From Polytrichum commune (taxonomy: Eukaryota; Streptophyta; Polytrichopsida; Polytrichales; Polytrichaceae): a DNA stretch of 64,000 nt. Of the stretch, positions 25,644-38,690 are shown one piece after another. The position numbers were made by a program, and so were the translations under genes. Each line of letters begins with the position of its first letter. The first letter of the stretch is position 1. Location: contig OX485804.1 in the NCBI GenBank assembly GCA_950295325.1, positions 21,700,001-21,764,000 of the forward strand. Direction: 5' to 3'. A model generated the notes under the pieces. The model searched no databases. It was not told the DNA's origin and was given only the letters and a program-made list of their open reading frames with translations.

Positions 25644-25950
25644 GAGTTATCTTTCAACTCAATGACACATTTGGTGATGGAGTTGGCTGTTTTGCATGCA
25701 ACATTTTCATGTTCAGTGAGTTTTTGGGTGCATGCTTGGAGTTAGTGTGGAGGTGTGAATGAAGAACATTTTATGTCGGTTCATGGAGGTGTGAACGAAG
25801 AACAATTTACATCGGTACATGGAGGGCCAAATTTGACATGTTAAAATGCTATGAAAACCTTGTTCAAACCTCCACATTGACTCCAACCATGCATTGAAAC
25901 CTTACCCAACATGGGAAGTGTTGTATGCAATACAACCAACTCCCACCCAA
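25644..25950 (+). mobile_element. Truncated copy of palindromic MITE family D
   Basis: The left end GAGTTATCTTTCAACTCAATG and the internal words GCATGCTTGGAG and GTGTGGAGGTGTGAATGAAG match the elements at 43124-43480 and 46481-46790. The right terminal GATAACTC is missing. Within it a 36-40 bp unit containing GGAGGTGTGAA is tandemly duplicated (25748-25822). Confidence 0.6.
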
Positions 25951-26034
25951 AAATCCCAACGAACTTTCTGCTTTTCAATGTTGTATTTTGACGCGACGGA
26001 ATCAATGATGACTTTCATGCGGGTATGTGAAGTT

Positions 26035-26700
26035 GGATATGTGGGTGCTATTCAGTTCATTCTTCATGTTCTCCAACTTCTACTTAATAGATTTACACAA
26101 CCAAACTTGTGTAACTACGTTAGCTATCTACAATGAAGCATTAACAAAATTTGGACCTCCCCTGATCTAGTTTTGGAAGGCATGCTTGTTAATTACTTAA
26201 TTGACTACATAGGTCCTCCCAATTGTATTAATCAAGGGGAGGGATGAGCAGAAAAACAAAAAAGAATAACACAACAACAACAAAAAAAACATGCTAGTAA
26301 TACCATAGGGTGAAGAAGAAAGAATTGTATTAATGAAAAGACAAAACAAGGAGGATGCCAAGGAGCCCCCTCTCTCCCTGGAAGGTCCATTGAAAGCATG
26401 AATGGTGCCAACCTAGCTAGAAGGCTCATATCTAGTAGAGTTCCTTGCAACTCTCATCTTGATCTTAGAACATGAAAAAAAAAAAAAAAAAAAAAAAACT
26501 CACCAAACATAATGAATTGCTATACGACTAAATGCAGTGATAACACACTACTTATAAAATATGGAGTAGTTAATAAAATTTGAAGACGTAGTCTAATCTC
26601 TTTAAAATATGTGGCTTTGTGGTGTTGGTTCTTTGATCCTCACATAACCACACAACGATAGAGGTCCGATGAAGAAAAGTAACCTAATAACACACCCCAT
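26035..26700 (+). repeat. Dispersed repeat family B, copy 2, split by an A-tailed insertion
   Basis: Segments matching family B occur at 26035-26165 and 26560-26700. Between them lies about 390 bases that contain a 24-base A run at about 26475-26498. This suggests a later insertion of a retroposed sequence. The insertion has no recognised coding region. Confidence 0.5.
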
Positions 26701-29159
26701 ACCTTAGAGGAAGAAAGCAATGAGGATTTGTGCAGCCTTGTTCATTGACCTTGATCATTCGGCTCTTTTAAGTGCACACTACGTGTGTAACTTAGGTGGC
26801 AGACCAAATAAAAACGATGGGTGAGAAAAAAGAATGGATTATTAATTTTTATTTTTATTTAATTTTTTTGCAACAGTGTATGTAAGGTCAAGTGAACAAC
26901 ACTTGAGGGCATGAGCCCAAGACTTGGCACTCATGCTTTAATTTGCTAGCTTTGCCATGTGGACCAAGAAGAGAAGCTAGCTGCCACTTGCGGCATCACG
27001 GCCGCGCTTTTGAGCTTGTGAGGGCCCTCACAATAACCCCTTTGGGCCCATTTGGAGACCCCCACCATTGCCATCTTTCGCTTTATTGCCTTTATGTCCC
27101 AAGCAAGCACAAGGGGCCTCCCTTTTGCCGCAAAAAGACACTAAGATCTCACACTTGGCAAAAAGATTCCCAATCTCCTTCAAAGCATAAGTAGGTGCAA
27201 GTCACTCCACATGTGGCTTTACTTGAAGGGAAATTAAACAATGTTTCAAATAACCATCAAGAAGCAACCCGTCAAACCAAAATACGGTGTCAACGCAAGG
27301 TACATGTCTCCCGTTCGTTGCATATGTACATATGAATTCATTTCATGGGCCACACTCGCACTGTCATGGCATGTAGCACCCAAAAACATATAGTTGAAAA
27401 TTGACTCTCAACCCCCTTCCCCCTTACCCCAAAAGCATGACCCAATTCATGCCACTCTCTGGCATACTCCGCCCCTACCCAACCCTACACCACGCCCTAC
27501 TCAAAACGAACATCAGGCCATCCTACATTATTTGGGTACATACCCATGAGCATGGACATGGTTACCTCCACTCGCCATGTGACATGGCCATCCCCCATGC
27601 ATAGTAGGGTTGGCTAGGCGCCCACTTGTCTCGCTGATAGCTGCCACCCCAACCTCTCCATGTCTAGCCACATGTCACACTTGGAAGGAGGTTATAATCT
27701 CAATAAAAATCAATAACAACGAGGAACTCCAAATGATATACTACAATGTTCGGTGCGAGAGGTGTATCTTTGGAAATTTTGAAATACTACCCACTTGTTT
27801 ATAAATTGTTTTTCATGAACTCATACATAAATAGATCGGATATGTTTTCAAAATATCAACTTCTTGAATAACTCAATTACATGGACAAGTCCTCCAATAC
27901 AACTCAATAGTTTTCAAATAATAAGATTCAACTTATGAAGTTGATCTAAACATTTTCCTAATCTTGCATGCATAACGTGTGATTATGTTGAAGGATCTTG
28001 CCATACAACTCGAGTGTGGTGGAATTATGGATTGGGCCTTGGCACAGGTTTACTTAAATATCGGCTGATCGATTACACTAGAATTCGGTCACTAAAGCGA
28101 CCCCTACATTGTCAAGAACAGGTAGACAATGTGTTATTTTGGTGCCACGTGAGGCTCATTGTAAGATGTTCAACGTCCACGTACCCATCATTCAATCAAT
28201 CGAACTAGACACAAGACATGGAATGTGTTACAAGAGGAACTTAAAGTAAATTATACTCTTTTACAAAATTTTAAAACATAGATAACAATGTCAACGTACT
28301 TTTCTCATAAAACCCAACCAATCATGCAAGCAAAGCCAACAAAAATAGCCACCACCGATACAAAAATTTAATAATCTTGAAGTTCCTAGTAGAATCTAGC
28401 GGCTATGGCCTCCTCTTGTCGACCGTTGGCAATAGATTCCCAAATTCATGCGTACGTGCAAAAATATCAATGTGGGGCACGAAGAATATTACGTGATTGG
28501 ACGTGTTTGCCTCTCGCCGCATTTGCGAGCTTGGTGGCCAACTTAATGTAACTTAAGGTACGTAGACCGGAAACCAACACCAACCCTAAAAACCAAACAC
28601 CATGTACCACATTCATAGATTCGTGGGTTCTAAAATGTACGCTCGGGGTACATCGTGGTAGTAGGTTTAGGGTACTATGCGAGGCCAATCATATGATGAA
28701 AATACAATAGTTGTTAAGTTAGGTGAGCAACCGAGGTCCAACTCTTTTTCCCCAAATCCAACGAAGAAGTTGGTACTTCATTCATTAATAATGTAATCTA
28801 AACAAGCAAGGAAGCCATTATATCATAATTTCCAAGCATCCCACATTGTATCTGAAAAGTGCCATTAATATCCTCAAAAGCACAACACTTGAAGCATGAT
28901 CGTTCCTTAAAAAATATCTCATGTGACAAAAAGATCCGAAAGATCTCTGCCCTTCAACTTCCCTTTTAACGTGACCTCATCATTGAGGCTTCATGTTTCA
29001 ACTTCTGACCACTTTTGTGCATGCTATATTATATATATATATATACATGAAGTTACTATGTCAATAGCCCTCAAAGTAAATTTCAAGATGTGTAGCCGCC
29101 GCCGCCACACGTTGCCAAAAAAAGGGTCTCATAAGATATATCTTATGACAAAGGTCTAG
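26701..29159. other. Intergenic, nothing firmly recognised
   Basis: C-rich patch at about 27400-27650. The minus frame at 28467-28688 vaguely recalls a PPR repeat but is too degenerate to call. A TA run lies at 29027-29046 and three GCC triplets at 29095. Confidence 0.3.
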
Positions 29160-29480
29160 TTTGGGTGTTTGTTTTTTCACGTTCTCCAACTTCTACCAAT
29201 TAGATTTACTCGACGTAACTTGCATTTGCATTAGCAAATCTACGATAAAGCATCAGCATGTTTGGTGATTTCTTAACTGAATGTAAAGGTTTTTTCTTCT
29301 GATTATGTCCATTAGTAGGTGTGGAGTAGTTGATGTAGACGACATGGTCCAATCTCTTTTAGACATGTGTTTCTCTGTGATGTTTTTTTGTTCTTTTATC
29401 TTCACTTTATCACATACTAATCAAATATAGGTGTTTGATTAAGAAAAGTATCCGACTCAACACTCGCATGTCTTATGTTG
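29160..29480 (+). repeat. Dispersed repeat family B, copy 3
   Basis: The segments TTCTCCAACTTCTACCAATT, then AGCATCAGCATGTTTGG, then the CATGTGTTTCTCTGTGATG to CTTCACTTTATCACATACTA part match family B in order. Confidence 0.6.
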
Positions 29481-30669
29481 ATATTCTGCTAGAGGGGTTT
29501 GGAAATCATTGCATGTTGTTCCAAAGTCCGAACCCCACTTATTTATTTATTTATTTATTTAACATAATATTATTCATGAATAAATTGGGTTACTACATAC
29601 CTAGTTTGTCATATTATTGAGAGAGAAAGTTATATCATGATGAATTTTGCAGTGTATATATTTTGAGAATTGAAATATGCTAACATTGGAGTTAACCAAA
29701 AAGTACAGGGATCAATTGGGGTCAAATTGCCTTGATGTTCTCTTGTTTGAGTGTAATAAGAAATTCGTGGAGGGCTTCTTTGAGTTTTAGACGCCGACAT
29801 GTTTTATCTTTATATAACTAAGAATCTTCTCATTTTCTTTGCTATTTGTGAACAGATGCATCTCTTTGCTCCTCTCACCACTTGTGTACTCCTCACATAA
29901 ATTCCCACTTAAGAAAGAACACAAATTTTTGTAAAGTCTTTTTGTAAAAGTCTTTTTTGGGAGATTCAATCAAAAACTTGAGTTGGTCCCTATTTTTGAT
30001 GACTTTCTAGTTACCTCTATTGTCAAAAATATCCATTGAATCCACAATCAATAACAATAAAAGGTAATGACTTTTCTTGAAAACTTAAGTTTTTTTAAAG
30101 GTTGAACTCAAGCTTTTCCTTTAATAAATTCACCGCAAATTTGAGATTGGACATAATAAAGTGTAATAGGTTTGTAAGTGGTGAGTGAGTCTCCACTACA
30201 TAGTAGTCTACTAGGAAACATGGTTCTTTTCATAATGAATCGATATGGCCCAATGACGTCGTGTCAAAAGGGGCCTATAAAAGAGATCGCATTGTGGGTC
30301 AATTGATTGAAAACACTTTGACACATGCCTTTTGACACGATGTCATTTTGACTCTTTTGGTTCCAATTTTTGAGCTTATTTGAGGAGCTCATGTAAGTGT
30401 CACATGCTGGACTTTGGTGACTAGGCCGGACCTATGGATGGTGAGGGCATGTATTTGAAACCCTCGGTTGCCACTTATGATAAAGTCATGCATGCCTAGG
30501 TAGGCCCCACACCGCCAAGTTTAGATGTAAGGCCTACTAATTGGTGGGTTTTGTTTTAATTGAGTAATCCCAATGTTGCAATTATTTTGATTGCATGTAG
30601 ACTTTCCTAGCTTAATGTTGCATTTTGGGTGGGTACCACCATCAGTTCCATCCCACTATACTATACTAC
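29481..30669. other. Intergenic, nothing recognised
   Basis: A (TTTA)n run at 29540-29560. A near-palindromic pair (TTGACACGATGTCATTTTG at about 30330 against ATGACGTCGTGTCAAAAG at about 30253) suggests a further small foldback. No gene was seen. Confidence 0.35.
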
Positions 30670-31088
30670 ACTACAAAAATGGACTACACTAAATATTTTG
30701 TATAGTGTTGTATGACATTTTATGTCACTATGGTAACTATTTTGATGACACTTATGAATAAGTCACAAATATTGTCATCCCAACTTACTTTCAAATCATT
30801 CAAATGCCAATTATTGAGACAAAGTTTGGTATATTTTGCATCCTACCATTTATGCAATGAAAAATTGACATTCATGAATGATTGAAATTGTTTTGGATGA
30901 AAAATCATTTAGTCAGTGACAACAATTGCAACATTGGAAATCTATAATGCCCGACTTCTTTTTTCAAGGAATGACAAATAATATTAGGTTCACATTTAGT
31001 GTTGATGACATACACGGGCGGTTTACAATTAGTATTGAGCAAGACAAACATAATTGATGACACTAAAGAAATGTTTAGTGTAGTGATA
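30670..31088 (+). mobile_element. CACTA-like non-autonomous element, family A copy 2
   Basis: Begins CACTACAAAAATGGACTACA and ends ATGTTTAGTGTAGTG. The two ends are inverted copies of CACTACACTAAA(T/C)ATTT with an extra CTACAAAAATGGA at the left. CACTACAAAAA is the classic plant CACTA terminus. The interior matches copies at 4260-4672 and 33964-34320. No transposase is encoded. Confidence 0.65.
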
Positions 31089-32415
31089 TGCACCATCTTT
31101 ACCTTCTAAATTGGTCAATTTGTTAGTGATTGATCACATGATCCTTGTAGCGTCTATAATAAGTGATTGTTGTCATTCCAACTAGGTCCTTCAAAGTCTT
31201 TAAATTTTCAGTGCAAAATGCAGAAGTGCATTCCGATAAACTTGGAACTTTCATAAGTACTGCCCTTTATGTCAAGGGTAAATCAATCCGCTATCACCAA
31301 TATACTTCATGATCGATCATTTGAATGTGGAAACCAACTCTATTACCTACAAAGATACATGAAAAAAATCCTCTTTGTTTTGGATGACACAATAGATGAG
31401 GGAGTTAATTTAAAATTAGTAAATTTGTATAAAGTTTGAATACACATATGTGAGATTTTGAAATCTCAAATTTGAGTTCATAGGCCTATTCTATGCATGG
31501 TCAAAAATCATTGACTAGATGATGCGTGTCTCTCAATAGGCTTGTCAAATGCCAATTTTTGACATATTTTTGGTTCAAGGCTTGGCCGCACTATTACAAA
31601 TGACCTTTCAAGTCTTAGTGACCTTTGGGCTGGGTGGGTGGGTGGATTGAAGACATGACGTGGCTCCATGTGGCTTCTCTTTATTTTACTCACAATATTT
31701 GTTTCACCTTTTTAAGAAAGAAAACAAAGTCACTAAATGTGCCTAGATACCCATCATAGTTTCCAAAATGCAACCTCAACTACATTAATTATGCCGAATA
31801 CCTTGAGCAATTTGCCACACACCAACAAGGGACATAGAGAGAGAGAGAAAGAGAGAGAGAGCCGTGAGCTCATATGTGAGCCGAAAACAAGTTTATAAAG
31901 CAATGTTAGTCCTAGCTAAATTAAAAAGAATGATAATAAAGGCTATTATTTAATTCTATGTAATTATGCACATTATGCTTTTTTGGTACATGGTCCACAA
32001 TATTAACCTCCTATGCTAAATATTGTGGGTTAGAGAAGTGTGCATTTGTTGTACTATCCCCAACAATGTGTATTTTTGACAAAGTTTTTGCAAGTTTTTG
32101 ACATTTGACAAGTAAAAACTTGCACAAAAATAAAATGCACGTCAATTGACTTGCACGATTTAGAATTTGACATGTAGTGTGACTAGTGAAGAAAAAAACC
32201 ACACGTCAATCGACACTTTAGAGATTGAAATGACACGTCCTACTAGGCATGTGACATTGAGGTGAAGTTTTAGAAGAGAATGTAGGTGTCAATTGACATT
32301 CATTTCTGTTTTTGAAAAAGTCACGTGACACCTTGGATTTGAAGTTGAACGTCAAATGAAATTTGTCAAACATACACACTGATCCCCAATCATTGCTCTA
32401 GTGTGGAAATAAGTT
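31089..32415. other. Intergenic, nothing recognised
   Basis: A GA-rich run at 31836-31861. AT-rich DNA with no gene. Confidence 0.4.
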
Positions 32416-32733
32416 CACTACACTAAATAGGATAATTAGTGTTTGATTCACTAAATACGAACGCATGCATTAAATATCAATAACCCTATGAAAGTAAGTA
32501 ACATTAAATGTAAACTCAAACACTAAATATCCACTATGTGGGAGTTACATGTTTGAATTTAGTGTTAATAAGAATATGGAAAAAAATGATAGTGATAAAA
32601 AGAGAATTCGAGCATACCTTCTAGCATATCTTCTAGCACTAATCGTCAAAAAATTGAAAATTAGTGTTGAGCAGGGTAGGATGGTAACAACATTGAATAT
32701 AATCAAACACTAAATATCCTTTTTAGTGTAGTG
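32416..32733. mobile_element. MITE-like element with 32-bp inverted ends (CACTACACTAAA)
   Basis: The left end starts CACTACACTAAATAGGATAA and the right end, reverse complemented, CACTACACTAAAAAGGATAT. Both continue into TTAGTGTTTGAT. The unit is 318 bp and non-coding. Flanking triplets are GTT and TGT, so no exact 3-bp target duplication remains. Confidence 0.8.
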
Positions 32734-33963
32734 TGTCCCACAATACTAGTGTAGACGTTAGTGCACTATGCTCCTTATGCACCCAAAATTTCTATTAGTA
32801 CCAACTACACCCACACCTCCCCTTCTTCTGAGCTAAGTATAAGCTTACCTCTCCAACAAAACCTCAAAGATAATGTGTAGAGTGTGATTGGTTTAATTGA
32901 AGTAACCTAAGAATAAGTGTGACACTAACTGTGAGTCACCTTAATCATCAATTTGTGAGTATCAATGTGACTATGTAGTTTTTAACATACTAATATCCAA
33001 TAATATAGTATGAATATATGACATTAAATAGAATTTAAAATATCATTCAAACACATGAATAAGAATTACACCAATTCTCATATTTTGATACTTAGTGTGA
33101 CCTTGGTAAATTCTCGCTACCTATGGAGAAAATTGTGACCTATATGTAGTGAGAGTCATGCAAGTTGCTAGATAAACAAATTATCAATCTTATCCTATGT
33201 AGTTAATCAATCACACTAAATACACTAGGCAGTGTAAGTAGGAGGACTATATTGTTTATGGTATTTAGTATCACTTTACTAATAGTGTCACTTGCCCCAT
33301 TATGGGGCCTATCTTAGGTTACACTAATGGCCAACAACGTTGATCATTAGTGTAATCACATGACCCTTGTCATTTGTATGTTTGGTAGTATCTTCCTGTG
33401 TGGGGTCACATTACCTTTCTTGCAAAATAAAATGCAGAAACATTACTTAGAGCATCTCAGTGTGTTACACTAAATGTCATAATTACTAAATTTTGCACTT
33501 CAAAAAATTACCTATTTGGGCAAATGATGTCATGTTGACAAATTAACAAATGCGAAACTACTAGACTCTAGGCATCTACTTTAGGCCCTTCGCAAATAGT
33601 GTACGTGGCACTAATTGTCATGAACAGTGTAATACTAGGCCGATCTTTATGACTGTTAATGTTTTGTCCTTTTCCTCAGTATACTTCTGGAAGAGGGCAC
33701 ATGTTCCTTGCTTACATTTTCTCATTATAATTCTAGAAGAGGACACATGTTCCTTGCTTACATTTTCTCTCACTCCCTTATCTAATACGGATTGTTGGTT
33801 GTAGTCCCCCCCCCCTATTTCATGTTGGATCAAATACACTACATGTGTATGCATTCATTCTACATGTGATATATTTGGTCCTTGCATTATTTTTGAAGGG
33901 ACGATTCATGAACTTCAAGCTCTAAAGAATTGCTAGGAAGCATGTCATCGCAATGAGTACACT
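32734..33963. other. Intergenic with a short tandem duplication
   Basis: A 47-bp unit containing GGCACATGTTCCTTGCTTAC is duplicated at 33684-33778. A C-run lies at 33807-33814. Scattered CACTAAAT words suggest more decayed element ends. Confidence 0.45.
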
Positions 33964-34320
33964 CAATATGAAATTTAGTGCCATATGGTATTCAATGTCA
34001 CTATGGTAGCTTTTTGGATGACACTTCTTATAGATAAGTTTACAAATATTGTCATGGACGATGGATGAGTTCATCCATTGGCCAAAACCTTACCTTCTCA
34101 TGTCACCAACTTGTGATGAACTATTGTCATGGATGTTTGAAATTTGGATTGAAAAACACTTGGTAAGTGACAGTAATTGCAACACTATAAATATGTAATC
34201 CCCCCCAAAATTTACAAGGAATGACAAATAATGTTGGATTAACATTTAGTGTTGGTGATGCTTTACTATGGCTTACAATCAATATTGAGCAAAATAATTA
34301 GAATTGGTGACACTGAATGG
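33964..34320 (+). mobile_element. CACTA-like non-autonomous element, family A copy 3
   Basis: Interior order ATGGTATTCAATGTCACTATGG, GGATGAGTTCATCCATTGG, TAACATTTAGTGTTGGTGAT, GGTGACACTGAATGG matches the other family A copies. The outer CACTA ends are eroded. Confidence 0.55.
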
Positions 34321-35331
34321 GCGCAAGTAGGGTCAAGTACACAATTCCATTACCCTAGATTGGTTTAAGCAAAACTATATGCTAATTTTGAATTTTGTGA
34401 AGGAAAAAATCATAAACAAATGAAAACACACATTGATCTACAAAGCCAAGCAATTTATGTTTTCAATTTTTTTTTGAAGAAAAGTGTACATATTTTAGAT
34501 GACGGTGCAAGTAATGTGCAAGTAGATATTTTGAACACATAATTGTCTAGAATTTGTTTCAAACATGATAAAATTACTTAACATTGATGATTTTCTAGAA
34601 ATTTTTGTAATGATGCCATCAAGTTTTAAATTAAATATAGGATTATGGAAAAAAAATTCCAACTTCAAAATATTCAAGGTCATGAAATCTATGTCCAAAA
34701 CCAAAATCTGTCATTACCTTTTGAGAAATACTTGTAATGATAAGTTTTAAAGATCACATGTTGATATGTTATATTTGAGTACCTAACACAACAATAGAGG
34801 GTATCATGAACAAATATCCAATTTAAACAACACTTTGCCACTACTTTTAAGCGTTTAATCAAGAAAATTATGGTTTTAGTATATCAGAACATTTATTCTG
34901 TATGCTTGACCATGCTTGCTCTCAAATATCATGTTTAGTGTAGTTATCATATTTTATAACATAACACAATCCTCGGTGTGATACACTAAACCATTTTGCC
35001 TAATTGGACAGGTAAGAAGATTCTTGGGCTCACTAGATTCAACCATGCATACAAAGTTGGTCCCCTAGTCTTGTTGCAAAGACTTTTGATTCCTCATCTA
35101 ATGAATTGATAGTCCGGATTTTGGTTCATAAGGCGAACGTGCCTAGTTATGTTACTTATCTTTAGCGAGCACCTATAATTAAGTGGTGTGAATTTTAAAA
35201 CGGATTAGGTCTAAAAGATATATTTAAAAGATGTTGTGTTATGGACTAGAAATTTGTTAGCCATTTTGGGCTCAATACTTAGCATAAATTGAGGGGGAGG
35301 GGGCTAGGGGCAAGGGTACTTGGTTCTTTTA
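34321..35331. other. AT-rich intergenic DNA, nothing recognised
   Basis: No gene or clear element was seen. Confidence 0.4.
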
Positions 35332-36344
35332 GGAGGACGAAATCCTACCCCCTACAAGCCTTTTGGGGGAGGCATATATGGGCAGGGGCAACCGTCCCAC
35401 AAAGAAACTGGGATTTTTTGGACCCGACCGAAATTTTTTGTCCGTCCTACCCGACTTTCAAAAAATCAGTGTCCTTGCATTCTTGAAAGTCACTTCTTCA
35501 CAAACCCCATATTGAGTGCATTTCATTTTTGAAGTGAAACCAACAATAAAGCAAGTAATTAACTTGGAAGTACAAAATATTACAAAACCCTCATTAGCAC
35601 TGAGGTTTCTAATTTTGTGACTTACCATTGAAAGGGTCTTTGTCATTCTAAAGTGGAACTAAAATTAGGTTTTAAAAATTTATAGTATATTTATTTTATA
35701 ATATTTTAGTTAATACCTTCTACTTTCAGTAAGTATTTATACACACTCAAACTAATTAAGTGTGATAATGTGTAATCAAGTCTAGAAAATCCTAATTATG
35801 CCCAATTAAATCAGAAAGTATGCTTATCAAATTAAATAAGCCTAATTACTTATGAATTGCACTTACTCCTTATTTAATCCATATATGAGGAATGATGTGC
35901 TTAACTACACTTGTTTAGACTTCATTACACTTAATTGGGCTGAATGCACTTACTTGCATTTAATCAGGCTTAATTAGTTCAAATGTGTATGAATACTTGT
36001 AGAAACCTAGGCCTTGAGACGAAATACCTTCTAATATGGTTATTTAGACTTAATTAGACATAATCACACTTAATTAGTTTGAGTGTGTATGAATACTTTT
36101 TGAAAGTAGAAGGTATTAACAAAAATATTATAAAATAAACATACTAAAAATTTTAAAACCTAATTTTAGTTCCACTTTAGAATGACAAAGACCCTTTCAA
36201 CGGTAAGTCACAAAATTAGAACCTGAGTGCTAATGAGGGTTTTGTAATATTTTGTACTTCCAAGTTAATTACATGTTTTATTGTCGGTTTCATTTCAAAA
36301 ATGAAATCCCTGAAAGGCTTGTAGGGGGTAGAATATCGTCCTCC
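35332..36344. mobile_element. 1-kb element with about 300-bp inverted arms, one arm interrupted
   Basis: The outer ends GGAGGACGA are followed on both arms by CTACCCCCTACAAGCCTTT. Then TTTCATTTTTGAA, AACTTGGAAGTACAAAATAT, CCCTCATTAGCACT and CTTTGTCATTCTAAAGTGG follow, then AATACCTTCTACTTTCA and ACACACTCAAACTAATTAAG, all in the same order with few mismatches. The left arm carries about 155 extra bases (about 35369-35523) absent from the right arm. The central 250-270 bases are AT-rich. No protein is encoded. Confidence 0.85.
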
Positions 36345-36942
36345 GTTCTTTCATGGCCCTAAACTTTTGATGTTGAAAAAATATAGCAACACCAAGGGAG
36401 TTGAAAAAACTCCATAGATTGTTGCTAAAATCTTATATCGCATTTGCAGATTCAAGAAAAACCCTAAATTTGATACCCAAGTTCATGGTCATGGCAAATA
36501 ATAGTAACTAACCATTTAAGTCACATCCACCTTACCAACTGTATCAAATATATGCATTAGTATGGCGTTATAACCAATGTACCATGGCAACTAAAGTGGC
36601 ACTTGTGACTTGTTGTGCTCGGACTTGTCATGTAGCACCAAGTATTATGTGACACCCTCTCTAGTTGCCACCTCGTGATTGCAAGATAATTAATTCAAGT
36701 CGATGATGAATAGTGTGAGTCACACTGAACCATATGGTTAGTGTAACATGAAGAGTGCGATTAAACATGTCCCTCCCAATTAGTTGTTATTCAATCCAAA
36801 TACGTCCCACTAAACTAGCTTTGGGTTCTCGATCCCTATTTAAGGATCAATTTGGCTTAATTTTAGAAGACCCAACTACATAATGTTCCTTTGTGACACC
36901 ATAGCAACCTGGATACCAATTTATTATCACAATACTTATTAG
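36345..36942. other. Intergenic, nothing recognised
   Basis: No gene was seen. Confidence 0.4.
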
Positions 36943-37266
36943 GACACATGTATTTGAGTGGTATGTGGTTGGGAGTGGCTCCATGAATGAAAACTAAAAA
37001 GACATTGATTACGTGTTCCAGAATACCATAACCATTCTAGACTCAATAGTCAACATAAACGGGTGAAACTTTATGACCATTCTATGAGCACAAGAATCCT
37101 CACTTTGATCATGGATAATTTATTCATATGAGCTCCAAAACTTATGAGGAAAGTGGCTACAACCTCGATTTGGATTTGCTAACCATGTCGTAATAATTGC
37201 GTGTTCATATCCTAGGAGAAAGTGGGACTAGTTGGAAAAAGTAACCATTTACCACCTATCTACCTT
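36943..37266 (+). repeat. Family E repeat, copy 1 (downstream of the malic enzyme gene)
   Basis: Ordered words: TTTGAGTGGTATGTGG, GGCTCCATGAATG, ACTCAATAGTCAACATAA, TATGACCATT, GCACAAGAATC, TTGGATTTGCTAACCA, then AAAAGTAACCATTTA. The same order recurs at 38365-38690, 39467-39785 and 40214-40555. Confidence 0.7.
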
Positions 37267-38364
37267 AGCTCACTCGATAAGGACGTGCATGCCAACTGAA
37301 GGACGTCACAAACCATCTTGTCCATGGGTCCAAGATCCGCATGCATTGTCACACTTGAGCACTATTGTCCGGGGGAGATTTTTTGGGCATAATACGGTCG
37401 AGATCCTAGTGTTTTCAAGACCAACCGATTACATGTTGACATCTTTCATGTTTTCTTAATTAGATTGAGGAATATCATGTTAAATCCTCTAAATGGATCG
37501 GTAAATTTCCTGAAATCTTGAATTTGAACCAATTATTTCTCAAACTCAACTTGTTCATGTGTAACTAAGGTAGAAATACCATAACCTGTTAACCACCCTC
37601 TAGCTGTGCACTAGACCGCCGTCATATTGGTGAAGTGCCATTTCTAAAACGGATCATGGCTTGGCGACAACTTCAATGCGTGTACACTTAGTGTAGCCAA
37701 TGGGAGTCAAGTGTTAATGTACTCATGAGGTAACCGATTTAGGCGATGTTCTGTATGGAAATACGGGTTACCGTGTTCAGTGTAGGGAGAATCTAATGAA
37801 CGAGTAGGGAGTTGGACAATTTTCCACTTTGCAGGTTGTTTCATTTTTTTCTGCCCTATATAAAAAATGCTACAAATTTTCATTCTTCATGAATCCTTCT
37901 CGTCTACCTTGGAAAATTATGTCATGATTGTCAGACCAGATCTTCAATGCGAATCACCTTATTTTCACAGGTTATGGTATTTCTACCTTAGCAGTTGGTT
38001 CTCCCCATTCATTGTTGAGCATGGATGGTGTCTGTCTCTTGTCTAATGTACGCAAATTACTCCAACTTTCAACACTGGGAAATGCCTTTTTTTTCCTTCC
38101 ACGTAATGGCATCCCGAATTCACACATTGAACCTTACAGAACAGGTTCCAGTATCCATGCACTATAAATTGAAATCAATTCTAGTGTTTTTCTTTGGCTT
38201 TGCTCAATGTTATGCACAAAAGCATTGAGTTGTATCATCATCTAATATCCTCAAGATAAAATGGTGCAAGACAGTTTTTATCTTCTCAAATGGAGTCCCT
38301 ATGGCAATGGCCACTTCCGTTGAAATAAGGTAGACATACCTATTTTGGTTAGTTGTCTTAATCA

Positions 38365-38690
38365 AACACCTACATTTGAGAGTGGAATGTGGTTTGGTGT
38401 GGCTCCAAGAATAAATACCAAAAAGACATGTGTATAAGAGAGATTGAATTGCATACTCAAAATATGATATTAACCATTCTAAGCTCAATAATCAACATAA
38501 TTAGCGGGACATATATGACCATTTAATGAGCACAAGAATCTCCATTTTAACATTCACAAGAGCTGTATGAAGAGAATGGATACAGCCTCAATTTGGATTT
38601 GCTAACCACCTTGTACTAATTGCATGTATCAGACCGTTGATAAGTGGCCTAGTCAGAAAAAACAACCATTAAATACCCTTCAACCGTACT
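38365..38690 (+). repeat. Family E repeat, copy 2
   Basis: Matches copy 1 in order: CATTTGAGAGTGG, GTGGCTCCAAGAAT, TATGACCATTTAATGAGCAC, TTGGATTTGCTAACCACC, AACAACCATTAAATACCC. Confidence 0.7.

Noticed and set aside
28467-28688. Pentatricopeptide-repeat fragment on the minus strand
   Set aside because: ANAARGKHVQSRNI only faintly resembles the PPR GKxVH region; no second repeat or correct spacing is present.
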